From Desulfurivibrio sp. (GTDB lineage: Bacteria > Desulfobacterota > Desulfobulbia > Desulfobulbales > Desulfurivibrionaceae), in contig VMSS01000230.1 of the NCBI GenBank assembly GCA_013791995.1, positions 1 through 45,884 of the forward strand: 45,884 bases of DNA, in the 5' to 3' direction. The notes below the pieces were generated by a model. It made no database searches. It worked only from the letters and a program-made list of their open reading frames with translations, and was not told where the DNA came from. The translations under genes and the position numbers were made by a program. The first letter of the stretch is position 1. Each line of letters starts with the position of its first letter. This document shows positions 15,571 through 24,358 of this stretch, piece after piece.

Positions 15571-16959
15571 TCAGGACAGATCAAATTTCTTCATCTGGTA
15601 CCGCAGGGCATCATAGGAAATCCCCAACAATTTGGCGGCCTTTGTCTGGTTAGATTTTGTCCGTTCCAGGGCCTGACGGATAAGATCCTTTTCCAATTCC
15701 TCCAGGGAAATTCCCTCTTCAGGCAGGATAATCCGCGAGGAAGCGGGCGACTCACCGGCAGCCCAACCGGCCAGATTCAGGTGGAGGTGCGCTCTGGTTA
15801 TCGTTTCCATCTCCTCAAGCACAACGCAGCGCTCGATGATATTGCGCAACTCCCGCACGTTTCCGGGCCAATCGTAGGACATCATGGCCTTTTCCGCCTC
15901 AACGGAAAAACCCTTGATACCCTTTTTGAGATATTTATTGGCAAAATAACGAAGAAAATGATTCGCAAGCAGCAGAATATCATCCCCCCGCTCCCTTAAG
16001 GGCGGCAACTCGACGGCAAAGGCGCTCAACCTGAAAAACAGATCCTTTCGAAACCCACCCTGTTCGGCTGCGGTTTTGAGATCCTTGTTGGTGGTCACGA
16101 TCACCGTCGCCTCCACGGGAAGATCAACGCTGCCCCCCAACCGCCGGACCTTTCGCTCCTCCAGCACCCGCAGAAGTTTCGACTGTAGATCAAGGCGCAT
16201 ATCCCCAATTTCATCAAGCAGCAGGGTTCCTTCCGCAGCCAGCTCAAAGATCCCTTTTTTATCGGCCCGCGCATCGGTAAAAGCGCCTTTCACATGGCCG
16301 AACAGCTCGCTTTCGATAAGATTTTCCGGCAAAGCCGTGCAGTTGACGGCAAAAAACGGACCTTGCCCAACTGCTTCCGCCTTCTGCCTTTGGCAGTGGA
16401 TATGCCGGGCAAGCACCTCCTTGCCGCTTCCGGACTCTCCGGTGATAAGAATGGTTTCCGCCCTGGCCTCCACCAGCTTATCCGCCTTGCGGAGGATTTC
16501 CGCAATGAGGGACGATTCTCCGACCAAGCCATGTTCGAAATAGGGGCAGGAATTTTTGCGGTGATAATCGATCTCCGCCTTGCGCCGGATGTTTTCGATG
16601 ATATTGCCGGTGATGATTTTTATCTCATCCAGATTGAACGGCTTGGTGAAATACTCCACCGCCCCGAGCTTCATGGCCCGGATGGCGGATTCGGCCGAGT
16701 CGTCGGCGGTGAGCATGACCACCTCCGCCTCGAGCCCTTCTTTTTTGATAGCGGCAAGGACATCAAAGCCGGTCATCTCCTCGGCAAGATCGACATCCAG
16801 AAAAACAATATCAGGCTGCCAGGCCAGGATGTTTGCGACAACATCCTGCGGGGTGGTTTGAAAATGCACATCATAGCCTTCGCTTCGCAAACCCCTGGCT
16901 AGCATTGTCACGATAAGCTCATCATCATCCACGGCAAAAATTCTTCCCCGGATCTTCAT
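15571..16959 (-). CDS. Sigma-54-dependent response regulator, NtrC family
   Basis: 462 residues: receiver (1-120, acidic DDD at 11-13, acceptor D55 in VFLDVDL), AAA+ domain (about 140-370; Walker A GESGSGKEV, Walker B GTLLLDEIGD) and a C-terminal Fis-type helix-turn-helix (NQTKAAKLLGISYDALRYQMKKF). The sigma-54 contact loop reads GAFTDA instead of the common GAFTGA; related variants exist and it need not abolish activity. It activates transcription at sigma-54 promoters when phosphorylated. The gene starts at ATG 16959, overlapping the stop of the heme-motif kinase gene by four bases (ATGA), so the two are a pair. A candidate target is the promoter at 20673. Confidence 0.93.
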   Translation of the reverse strand: MKIRGRIFAVDDDELIVTMLARGLRSEGYDVHFQTTPQDVVANILAWQPDIVFLDVDLAEEMTGFDVLAAIKKEGLEAEVVMLTADDSAESAIRAMKLGAVEYFTKPFNLDEIKIITGNIIENIRRKAEIDYHRKNSCPYFEHGLVGESSLIAEILRKADKLVEARAETILITGESGSGKEVLARHIHCQRQKAEAVGQGPFFAVNCTALPENLIESELFGHVKGAFTDARADKKGIFELAAEGTLLLDEIGDMRLDLQSKLLRVLEERKVRRLGGSVDLPVEATVIVTTNKDLKTAAEQGGFRKDLFFRLSAFAVELPPLRERGDDILLLANHFLRYFANKYLKKGIKGFSVEAEKAMMSYDWPGNVRELRNIIERCVVLEEMETITRAHLHLNLAGWAAGESPASSRIILPEEGISLEELEKDLIRQALERTKSNQTKAAKLLGISYDALRYQMKKFDLS

Positions 16960-18803
16960 GGGTTTTCATCCTCGATCAATTGTTCAACCGGAAGGGTAAT
17001 GGTAAAGATTGTACCCTGACCCACAACACTAACAACTTCGATCACGCCGTGGTGCTGCTCAACAAGACGTCTGGTGATCGCCAGCCCCAGTCCGCTTCCC
17101 TTGGGTTTGGTGGTGTAAAACGGCTCAAAAATCCTGGCGCGCGCCTCTTCGCTCAAACCTTTTCCCGTATCGGCAATCACCACCGCCACGGTTCCGTTCC
17201 GACCAGGCCTGGTGGTCACGGTGATTGTGCCGCCTTCCGGGGTTGCCTCCATGGCATTGAGCAGCAGGTTCAGGATGACCTGCTGCATCTGGGAAGGATC
17301 CGCCATGAGCATGGGCAGACCCGGATCAAGGTCGCGGACAAAATCCGGGCCCTTACTGCCGCTGGCCGCGTATTCCGGAGATTTAAGAAGCAGAACCGCA
17401 TTTTTCAAGGCGTTTTCAAGCTGCTGGTTCAGTTCGATTCGGGAAAAAACCGGCCGGGGCGTCCTGGCATAGTTGAGAAGGTTTTTCAGCAGGGCCTCGA
17501 TTCTCTGCACCTCCCCGATAATCCGGGAAAAAATCGTCTTGTCATCCGGGGACAGCGCCAGCTCGCTCATCAGGACTTCCATGGAGACCTTGATCCCGGC
17601 CAGGGGATTCTTGATCTCATGGGCCAGACCGGCAGCCATCTGACCCACCGTCGCCAGTTGCCGGGAACGCTGCAAAGCCGCTTCGGTCTGGTTGCGCACG
17701 GTCACATCCCGGTCAAAGGCGAGGATATACTTGCGCCCTTCAATCTCAAGTAACCCGGCGCGAACCTCAACCGGAAAAACAGTGCCGTCCTTTTTCCGAT
17801 GCTCTATCAACGCTTCAAGCCGTTTGCCTGCCAGCATGTCCCGAATGCGCGCCGGAGCTTTTGCCGCACTCTCAACAGTGTCCAGGTCCTGAATATACAT
17901 GGCGCGCAGCTCGTCGACCGTGTAGCCGTGCATGTCCGCCGCAGATTGGTTGGCTGCGATGATTCTCCCCGCAGTCTCGCCTTCCCCCTCGATAATGAAA
18001 ATGGCGTCGTCCGCCGATTCAAACAAAACCTTGTAGCGGCTCTGCTCGGCAACAACCGCATCACACTGTTTTTTCAACGAAACAGCCATGCTGTTGAATG
18101 CGCTGGCCAGGGAGCCGAACTCATCGGGAAGCTCTTCTTCGATGGTGTGGGTCAATTCCCCCTCCTTGATTTTTTCCGTTGCCACAATCAGCACGGAAAA
18201 AGAAGAGGAAAACCGTTTGACAAAAAAGAAGGTGAAAACAAGAAAGATAAAAGGCACGACAGTCACCAGCATCAGCAGGATATTTTTCATTCGCGAAATA
18301 TCCTGCCGGGCTCTGGAGATCTTCTGGTTAATGGTGTCGGAGGAAAGAACCACCAGCGTTTCAACTTCCTCAAGAAGCCGCACACCGGAGGATGATGCAT
18401 CTCCTATCTCTCTGGCCCGTCGTTCGTGATTTGCCCTGAACGTATACACCCGACTCGCTTTTTTCAGATACTCATCAATGCTTTGCTGTAAATAGGTTAC
18501 GCGCGGCATCATGGCTTCGTCGTGGTGACAGGATGTGCATGCTCTCCCAACGAGCTGCAACGCTTCGCCGTGCGCGACAAAATCCCCGACGTTCGTGCTG
18601 TGCGGAGAGGAGGAGAGGTACAAGTCCGCCTGGATGATTTTGACCTTGTTGCCCAGGTCGCCCCGCACGAATTCCATCTGATTCAAAGCGAGAATTTTCT
18701 CAAGCTTATCGCTCACCCGGACATTGGTGTGGGCAATATACATTCCGCCAACCCCGAAAAAAATAACCAGAAGCATGAAACCGATTATCGCTTTTATTCT
18801 CAT
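16956..18803 (-). CDS. Sensor histidine kinase with periplasmic c-type heme motif
   Basis: 615 residues from ATG 18803 (MRIKAIIGFM); the frame extends to 18869 but the short form begins directly with a membrane helix. Order: TM1 (about 5-24), periplasmic domain with CTSCH (C89, C92, H93), TM2 (about 174-195), HAMP, PAS (about 265-385), HisKA (GLAHEIKNPLAGIKVSMEVL, His near 415) and HATPase (ADTGKGLSEEA, GSGLGLAITRRLVEQHHG). CXXCH in an exported domain is the attachment motif for heme c, so the sensor may read redox state, oxygen or NO. It is cotranscribed with the NtrC-type regulator. Heme attachment is inferred from motif and location only. Confidence 0.92.
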   Translation of the reverse strand: MRIKAIIGFMLLVIFFGVGGMYIAHTNVRVSDKLEKILALNQMEFVRGDLGNKVKIIQADLYLSSSPHSTNVGDFVAHGEALQLVGRACTSCHHDEAMMPRVTYLQQSIDEYLKKASRVYTFRANHERRAREIGDASSSGVRLLEEVETLVVLSSDTINQKISRARQDISRMKNILLMLVTVVPFIFLVFTFFFVKRFSSSFSVLIVATEKIKEGELTHTIEEELPDEFGSLASAFNSMAVSLKKQCDAVVAEQSRYKVLFESADDAIFIIEGEGETAGRIIAANQSAADMHGYTVDELRAMYIQDLDTVESAAKAPARIRDMLAGKRLEALIEHRKKDGTVFPVEVRAGLLEIEGRKYILAFDRDVTVRNQTEAALQRSRQLATVGQMAAGLAHEIKNPLAGIKVSMEVLMSELALSPDDKTIFSRIIGEVQRIEALLKNLLNYARTPRPVFSRIELNQQLENALKNAVLLLKSPEYAASGSKGPDFVRDLDPGLPMLMADPSQMQQVILNLLLNAMEATPEGGTITVTTRPGRNGTVAVVIADTGKGLSEEARARIFEPFYTTKPKGSGLGLAITRRLVEQHHGVIEVVSVVGQGTIFTITLPVEQLIEDENP

Positions 18804-19062
18804 GGGATCACGGACCCCACAGCGGAGATCCGCGTTGCAGAAAGGTCTGCTCTGCGGTGTCTGCGGCACATCACCGAAATGGTTGTCTCAGAGCATCTTG
18901 CAACAACAGCAGAACACCCTTCGGCAGGACTCTCCTGAGCAACGTCGAAGGGCTCAAGGGGAGCAGTGGTAGCGGCGAAGGAAGCCATCCGGAAATCATT
19001 ATAGCTTCTTCCGTTCATGCTGAGCCTGTCGACGTACAATAAGTCATTTTGCAAGAGCCTCC
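18804..19062. repeat. Intergenic region with degenerate REP-like palindromes
   Basis: Contains CCCTTCGGCAGGACTCTCC followed by TGAGCAACGTCGAAGGGCTC (about 18918-18957) and CATGCTGAGCCTGTCGAC (19017-19034), decayed relatives of the TTCGACAAGCTCAG repeat. It separates the PhnD-like gene from the kinase gene on the same strand; no gene seen. Confidence 0.6.
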
Positions 19063-20004
19063 TCAGTCATTGAAATAATCATACGTCGCCAGATCCAAGC
19101 CAATGCGCTCGGCGTACTCAACAACCGGGGCGTAATCCTGCACCGTGGTTTCAATAAAACGGCGGGCGCCGAACTGGGCAAGGGCACGGCTCCCCTCCGC
19201 ATCCCGGTCCATGGCAAGAAGGCTGGCCTTAATGAGGTTTTTCAGGGCCGGGTCCAGATCGTGGCGAACAGATAGGGTGTTTACCGGAACGCGCGGAGAA
19301 GTCGCGAGAATCTCCAACTCATCCAGGACCCTGGGGTCCTCATTGGCAAGCCGGTAAAAAACAAGATCCTTAGCCGCGCCGAGGTCCGCCTTGCCGTGCA
19401 GAACATCCTTGATCGCATCTTCATGGGTGCCGCTGAAATAACTCTCCTTGAACCAGGTGCGATAATCCCGAATGCCTTGCGCCCGAAAGAAATACAACGG
19501 CAGCAACCAACCGGCCGTGGTCGCCTTGTCCACAAAAACAAAGACCTTGCCCTTCATATCCCGCGCCGTTTTTATCCCGCTGTCCTTTCTGGCAAAGACC
19601 ATGCCGGTATAGGTGGAGACCCCGTTGTCGTATTCAGGCCGCACCAGAGGCTCAACCCCGAGCCTGTTGATTGCCAGTGCCCCGGTAAAGCTGCCGAAAA
19701 AGGCTCCGTCCATGCCCTCGTCCTGAAAATTGCTCAGGATATTGCCGTAGCGGGAAAGGATTTTGAGTTCAACTGCAGCCCCGGTTTTCAGGGAGAGATA
19801 CTGGGCAATGGATTCGTAGCGCTTTTTCTGGACAAAGATATCCAGTTCCGGGATGAGACCGATGACAATCTTTGTGGCTGGGGGAGGGGAGGGTGACTTG
19901 GCGGCAGGGGCGGCGGGCTGCTCATCAGTGCAGCCTGTTAAAAAGAACAGGAAAAGGCAGCACAGCAGGATTTGGATTCCGGATCGGGCACAAAAAAAAC
20001 GCAT
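19063..20004 (-). CDS. PhnD-like periplasmic substrate-binding lipoprotein
   Basis: 313 residues from ATG 20004 with GGAG upstream; the frame reaches 20070 but the extension is not signal-like. The N-terminus has a basic start, a hydrophobic stretch and lipobox FLTG-Cys25, then a Pro/Ala linker. The mature part is a type II periplasmic binding fold of the PhnD/phosphonate-phosphite group: VIGLIPELDIFVQKKRYESIAQYLS, FFGSFTGALA, KTARDMKGKVFVFVDKATTAGWLLP and GTHEDAIKDVLHGKADLGAA. No permease or ATPase gene is nearby, so it may serve as a ligand-sensing partner of the kinase downstream rather than a transporter part; this is inference. Ligand unknown. Confidence 0.85.
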   Translation of the reverse strand: MRFFCARSGIQILLCCLFLFFLTGCTDEQPAAPAAKSPSPPPATKIVIGLIPELDIFVQKKRYESIAQYLSLKTGAAVELKILSRYGNILSNFQDEGMDGAFFGSFTGALAINRLGVEPLVRPEYDNGVSTYTGMVFARKDSGIKTARDMKGKVFVFVDKATTAGWLLPLYFFRAQGIRDYRTWFKESYFSGTHEDAIKDVLHGKADLGAAKDLVFYRLANEDPRVLDELEILATSPRVPVNTLSVRHDLDPALKNLIKASLLAMDRDAEGSRALAQFGARRFIETTVQDYAPVVEYAERIGLDLATYDYFND

Positions 20005-20145
20005 ACACGTCTCCAGTTCACTATGTTGGATTCGCAACAACTCGGGATGCGCGACAAGCAGATACCTCAAAAGGGCTCAGCACCAGCAGCATCAATGACG
20101 ATGAACTCCCAAGATATTGGCCACTTGCAATAGAAAAATACCCTT

Positions 20146-20340
20146 CGACAGGGCTCTCCTGAGCTTGTCGAAGGGCTCAGGGCGATCGGTAGTCATCTTG
20201 AAATCATGTCATGCAAGTTTCTTCCGTTCATGCTGAGCCCTTCGACCAAGCTCAGCAAAGTTCTGCCGAAGCACAACAAAGCCTTTTGCAAAAGCTGCAC
20301 AAGAAACCCTCCGTTCGCCCTGAGCCTGTCGAAGGGCTGC
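20146..20340. repeat. REP-like repeat cluster, family 1
   Basis: Three copies: CCTTCGACAGGGCTCTCC with TGAGCTTGTCGAAGGGCTCA (about 20143-20181), CATGCTGAGCCCTTCGACC with AAGCTCAGC (20229-20257), and CCGTTCGCCCTGAGCCTG (20310-20327) followed by TCGAAGGGCT. Each can form a hairpin and shares the core found at 5595 and 27361. Confidence 0.7.
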
Positions 20341-20587
20341 TTTTTCAAATCCACCACACCCTGATGGCCTCAAAAAAGTCCTCTCAATAAAAACCGACCC
20401 ATAATCTCCACAACTATCCGAAAACACAGTGGCAACCTGTAAACGAGACTACCAGCCGTCCCACATCTATGCAAGACGCAATTCACGCCATCCCCGATGA
20501 CCGGACATGCCGCGCCGACCCCCCATCGCACCCCTCAAAAACCTAAATCTGGGCATATACCCAACCCGAACTGGTCATTTCCCCAAA

Positions 20588-20688
20588 TTCGCGCGAACAC
20601 ACCGACACATACGCCCGGCCGACAACCACCTATCTCACTGTATTTGCGCGTTTGCAATTTTATTTGCACCCATGGCACATTCTTCGCA
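20588..20688 (+). promoter_or_regulatory. Candidate sigma-54 promoter with upstream palindrome
   Basis: TGGCAC (20673-20678), five bases, TCGCA (20684-20688): GG and GC are ten bases apart, as in -24/-12 promoters, with one departure from TTGCA. A perfect palindrome TTCGCGCGAA at 20588-20597 lies about 85 bases further up, where an NtrC-type activator could bind. It precedes the decaheme cytochrome gene by about 90 bases. Confidence 0.5.
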
Positions 20689-20778
20689 ACAAAAGAAACA
20701 ACGTCACGGGAAGGGGTTGTTGTCCAGGCCTCTTTCGAACCAGAAAGCAAGGGAAAAAGGGCGAGGAGGAAGGAACAT

Positions 20779-21705
20779 ATGCGACACAACGTCATACGAC
20801 AGCTGAGGAGGTATGCGCGGACCGCTGTTTTGTGTTTGAGCGCGGCCGGGGTCTTGGTGGTGCTCGGCGGAGCAACACCGGCCATTTCCGCACCAAACGA
20901 AGGAGGATCGCCATGCGCTGACTGCCACGACAAGGCAACTGCCAGCTTCAACTCATCCTATCACGCCAAGGCGTGGAAGGGTGCCAATGGCTGCCAAGCC
21001 TGTCACGGTTCCACCGACCAACATCTCAACACCGAGCAAGCAAAAAACACCATCATCTCATTCAGCAAGGACGGGGGCCGCTCGGCCAAGGAGCTCACCG
21101 CCCAGTGCCTGAGCTGCCATTCATCCACCAACCATGTAGCTTTTTGGGAAACCAGTCGGCATAAGGCCGCGGGCATGTCCTGCGCCAGTTGTCATACCGG
21201 CCACTCCAATCTCCCTAAAAACCTGAAGATGCCGCAAACCGAACTCTGTTTTTCCTGCCACAAGGATGTCCGGTCCCAGGTCAACCGCCAGTCGCACCAT
21301 CCCATCAAAGAAGGCAAGGTTTCCTGCACCGACTGCCATGATCCGCACGGCGGCTTCGGTAACAAGATGATCAAGGCGGACAGCGTGAACGAACTCTGCT
21401 TCAAATGTCATGCCGACAAACGCGGCCCATTCATGTGGGAACATCCACCGGTCGAAGAAAACTGTATGATATGCCACACTCCCCATGGCAGCAGCCACAC
21501 AAAACTGCTGAGCAAGAAAAGTCCTAATATCTGTCAGAGCTGTCATGATTATTCTTTCCATCCCTCCACTCCTTATGGTGCCAATGGGAGCTTTACCAAT
21601 GGCACGCCAGTTCGGCAGTTTGTCGGACGCAACTGTCTCAATTGCCACACCAATGTTCATGGAAGCAATGGTGCTGGATCACAAGGACTTCGCTTTGTGC
21701 GCTAA
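20779..21705 (+). CDS. Decaheme c-type cytochrome, DmsE/MtrA-like
   Basis: 308 residues from ATG 20779 with GAGGAGGAAGGA upstream. Signal peptide about 1-38 (RTAVLCLSAAGVLVVLGG, cleavage near AISA). Ten CXXCH motifs: CADCH, CQACH, CLSCH, CASCH, CFSCH, CTDCH, CFKCH, CMICH, CQSCH, CLNCH. Length and heme number match MtrA/DmsE/PioA cytochromes, which sit inside an outer-membrane barrel and carry electrons between periplasm and cell surface. The porin gene follows 16 bases later, supporting this. No MtrC-type surface cytochrome or terminal reductase gene lies in the window, so the outside electron partner is unknown. Confidence 0.95.
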   Translation: MRHNVIRQLRRYARTAVLCLSAAGVLVVLGGATPAISAPNEGGSPCADCHDKATASFNSSYHAKAWKGANGCQACHGSTDQHLNTEQAKNTIISFSKDGGRSAKELTAQCLSCHSSTNHVAFWETSRHKAAGMSCASCHTGHSNLPKNLKMPQTELCFSCHKDVRSQVNRQSHHPIKEGKVSCTDCHDPHGGFGNKMIKADSVNELCFKCHADKRGPFMWEHPPVEENCMICHTPHGSSHTKLLSKKSPNICQSCHDYSFHPSTPYGANGSFTNGTPVRQFVGRNCLNCHTNVHGSNGAGSQGLRFVR

Positions 21706-21721
21706 AGGAGGAGGGATACCC

Positions 21722-23869
21722 ATGAGCAGAATAAATCAAGGGAGTTGGGAAATGAAAAAAACATATATTCCGCTGGCGGCTATGCTGGCCGTGCTGCTTC
21801 CCCTAACCGGGTATGCTGCGGAAAATACGGCTGGGGGAGAAATCGAATTGGCTCCCACCTTTGCGAATGTGGATGGCAGCAAAGCCAAATTCAACGAGTA
21901 TCGGGAGGTTGAGGATGGAGTCTACGGCGGTATCCGCCTCTGGAAGGAAACCGACGATTTTTTTATCAAGCTGCAGGCCGATGATATTCTGTACGACACT
22001 CAGAACTATCGCATAGATGGCGGCAACTACGGCAAGTACAAATTCAACCTCTATTACGATGAGATTCCCCATAACCTGACCTTCGATGCCAGGACACCCT
22101 TATCCGGGGCAGGTGGCGATACCCTGACCTACACCGGCGCCGGAACTCTCAACGCCGCCAGCCCGGCCGTCTCCACCTGGAACACCTTCGACTACAAGGT
22201 AGATCGTAAAAAAGGAGGAGGCGGCATCCGTCTCGACCTGCTGAAACCGTATTATCTTGATGTCGCATTCAGCCAGGAAGACCGCGAGGGGATCAAACCC
22301 ACTGCCACCTCCTGGAACGCTGCCGCCGGGGGCGGATCCCGAAGGGTGCTTGAAATGCCCGAGCCGGTTGATTACGTCACCGACAGCCTGAAAGCGGAGT
22401 TCGGCTATGGCCTGAATCCTTTCTTTGGTTCGGTGTCCTACCAGTACAGCCAGTTCGACAACGCCCATAATAACCTGTATTACGAACATCCCAATACCGC
22501 CGGTACCATGGAAGCGATTTCCCTGGCTCCGGACAATGACTTTTACAAGTTTGCCTTCAAAGGCAAAGCGCTCATGCCGCTCAGCAGCGCCTTGAGCGTC
22601 AACGCCAGCCGGGGAGTGGCCGATTCTTCATTCGACCTCCGTTCACAATACCTAAGCGATATTGGTGCGGTGGTGCCCATTACCCTGTCGGACTCCGTTT
22701 TTGACGGCAAGGTGGTGACAACCAACTACGACGTGGTGCTAACTTCAAGCCCGCTTTCATACGCCTCCGGCAAGATTTTTTACAAGTATTACGAGAAGGA
22801 AAACAAATCCGACCAAATAACAGTGACCGATGGAGCCACCGTCTTCCACAACCATCTGTTCGGGTACGACAAAGAGACGATGGGCGGCGAAGTCAGCTTT
22901 AAATTGCCCGCCGATGTTTCTCTGACGCCGTCGTATAAACATATAAAAGTAAAAAGGGAGCGGGGCGATTTGCCCGAGTCCAAGGATAACATCTACGGCC
23001 TGAGCGGACGCTGGACCGGCCTCGAACACTTGGCGGTCAACGCCGGCTACGAACGGTTGGACCGCAGCGCCGACTGGCAACAGCTCACTGCGGTGATTGC
23101 CGCCGACCAAGCCTTTACCAGTGCCGTTGAGCCGTTTATCCGGCGCTATGATGCCGCGCCCCTTGATCGGGACACCTACAAGTTATCGGTGAATATCTAT
23201 CCCACCGATAACCTCAACTTCGGCCTCGGTTACCGTTACAAAAAAACAGAATATTCGGATGAAACAATCCTCGGTCTGCGTGACGAAAAAAGCAATGCCT
23301 TTGATTTGTCTGCGGATTACACCTTGGCAAAGGTGACCTTGGCAGGCTATTTCTCTTACGAGAAAACCGAATATTATCAGTTTCAACGGCGACTTGGTAA
23401 TAACACCCTTTTTGTTAACCCTCTAACGGATGTAACGAACGACACCAACGCCAACTGGGATGTTAACGAGGAAAACAAAAATTATGATTATGGCGTTTCC
23501 CTTGAGGTAAAGATCGTGCCAGATAAATGGCGGGTGAAGATGCAGTATGATTATGTCCGGTCCGATGGCACCGCCGACATGACCATTTTCGAAACCGCCG
23601 CAATACCGGCAGGATACACAAATGACACCCTGGATCACCAGGCCTGGGATGATTACAAAAAGGATTCGTTTCAGATCAAGGCAATATACGACATAACCGA
23701 GAGTTTGGTCTCAACCGTTGGTTATGCCTACGAAAAATATGAATACAACGATAATGCCTTGGATAATTACGATTACAAAATAAACTCCGCCGATTATTTG
23801 AGTGGAGCTTACAAAGATCAGTCCTACGAAGCGAATGTTGTTTTTGCGAGTTTGAAGTATTCCTTCTAA
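21722..23869 (+). CDS. MtrB/PioB-family outer-membrane porin
   Basis: 715 residues from ATG 21722, which has AAAGGAGGAGGG eight bases upstream; an in-frame ATG at 21752 (MKKTYIPLAAM) also has a fair site and would give a more classical signal peptide. After cleavage near GYAAE the protein is rich in alternating aromatic/polar strands and ends in a C-terminal Phe (ASLKYSF), as outer-membrane beta barrels do. Length and partnership with a decaheme cytochrome identify an MtrB/PioB type sheath. Unlike Shewanella MtrB, I see no N-terminal CXXC. Same operon as the cytochrome; a strong terminator follows. Confidence 0.92.
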   Translation: MSRINQGSWEMKKTYIPLAAMLAVLLPLTGYAAENTAGGEIELAPTFANVDGSKAKFNEYREVEDGVYGGIRLWKETDDFFIKLQADDILYDTQNYRIDGGNYGKYKFNLYYDEIPHNLTFDARTPLSGAGGDTLTYTGAGTLNAASPAVSTWNTFDYKVDRKKGGGGIRLDLLKPYYLDVAFSQEDREGIKPTATSWNAAAGGGSRRVLEMPEPVDYVTDSLKAEFGYGLNPFFGSVSYQYSQFDNAHNNLYYEHPNTAGTMEAISLAPDNDFYKFAFKGKALMPLSSALSVNASRGVADSSFDLRSQYLSDIGAVVPITLSDSVFDGKVVTTNYDVVLTSSPLSYASGKIFYKYYEKENKSDQITVTDGATVFHNHLFGYDKETMGGEVSFKLPADVSLTPSYKHIKVKRERGDLPESKDNIYGLSGRWTGLEHLAVNAGYERLDRSADWQQLTAVIAADQAFTSAVEPFIRRYDAAPLDRDTYKLSVNIYPTDNLNFGLGYRYKKTEYSDETILGLRDEKSNAFDLSADYTLAKVTLAGYFSYEKTEYYQFQRRLGNNTLFVNPLTDVTNDTNANWDVNEENKNYDYGVSLEVKIVPDKWRVKMQYDYVRSDGTADMTIFETAAIPAGYTNDTLDHQAWDDYKKDSFQIKAIYDITESLVSTVGYAYEKYEYNDNALDNYDYKINSADYLSGAYKDQSYEANVVFASLKYSF

Positions 23870-23889
23870 TTCCGATAACGGACCAAACG

Positions 23890-23932
23890 AAAAGGGCAGG
23901 GAGAGAAGTTTCTATCTCCCTGCCCTTTTTTT
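23890..23932 (+). terminator. Intrinsic terminator of the cytochrome-porin operon
   Basis: AAAAGGGCAGGGAGA (23890-23904) pairs with TCTCCCTGCCCTTTT (23915-23929), then a T run. It lies 20 bases after the porin stop. Confidence 0.95.
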
Positions 23933-24277
23933 GCCACCCCCCACGAACGGATTCCCAATTCGTGCAATAATATTAACACTGCCGGAGCCACCAGAGCGAG
24001 ATGGACAGACTCAGGGAAATCGACACGTTTAGAAAATCCCCTTCGTGCAGCGCCTGCTGAAAAACAGTTATTACACGTTCATCGACTTTAGCGTTGCACA
24101 GCTTCTTTCTTGCGACAAACAACCAGCCCAGCCGGCCACAAGACACAGTCCGCGCGGCGCGTTCTTCAAAGCACCTTACGCCGAATTTCACTTACCTTCA
24201 TCTTCCCATATTGCATTGCCCATAAATTCCCCCTCTTCTCCACGAGTAACTGCGTGCGAATGCGCCGAATTTTTCCC
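23933..24277. other. Intergenic region without recognisable gene
   Basis: About 345 bases between the cytochrome-porin terminator and the EF-G promoter. I find no convincing gene, RNA or repeat in it. Confidence 0.5.
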
Positions 24278-24306
24278 TTGACAGCAACACGGCTTAGGGG
24301 TAAAAG
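24278..24306 (+). promoter_or_regulatory. Sigma-70 promoter upstream of EF-G gene
   Basis: Perfect TTGACA (24278-24283), 17-base spacer, TAAAAG (24301-24306). A start site near 24313 would give a leader of about 128 bases before the EF-G start. Confidence 0.7.
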
Positions 24307-24332
24307 TGCCGGTTCTTAAAAAGACTGTCCAT

Positions 24333-24358
24333 ACGGCCCCAGACCCGGGCCGTTTTTT
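24333..24358 (+). terminator. Terminator-like hairpin in the EF-G leader (possible attenuator)
   Basis: ACGGCCC (24333-24339), 7-base loop, GGGCCGT (24347-24353), then TTTTTT. It falls between the promoter and the coding start with no gene before it, so it would end transcripts early unless bypassed. Confidence 0.65.

Larger units (their letters stand above)
20005..20778. other. Long intergenic region with REP-like repeats and the decaheme-cytochrome promoter
   Basis: 774 bases between divergent genes. The left half (20140-20345) carries REP-like repeats; the right half holds the palindrome TTCGCGCGAA (20588-20597) and a sigma-54-like promoter (20673-20688). An open frame from 20497 runs into the cytochrome gene, but its composition is not protein-like. 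No other gene seen. Confidence 0.6.

Noticed and set aside
20497-20778. N-terminal extension of the decaheme cytochrome
   Set aside because: The extension is Pro/His/Thr-rich without protein character, contains the promoter-like sequence, and a strong ribosome site and signal peptide mark the ATG at 20779.
21545-21721. N-terminal extension of the porin into the cytochrome gene
   Set aside because: It overlaps heme-binding codons in another frame; AAAGGAGGAGGG at 21704 points to ATG 21722.
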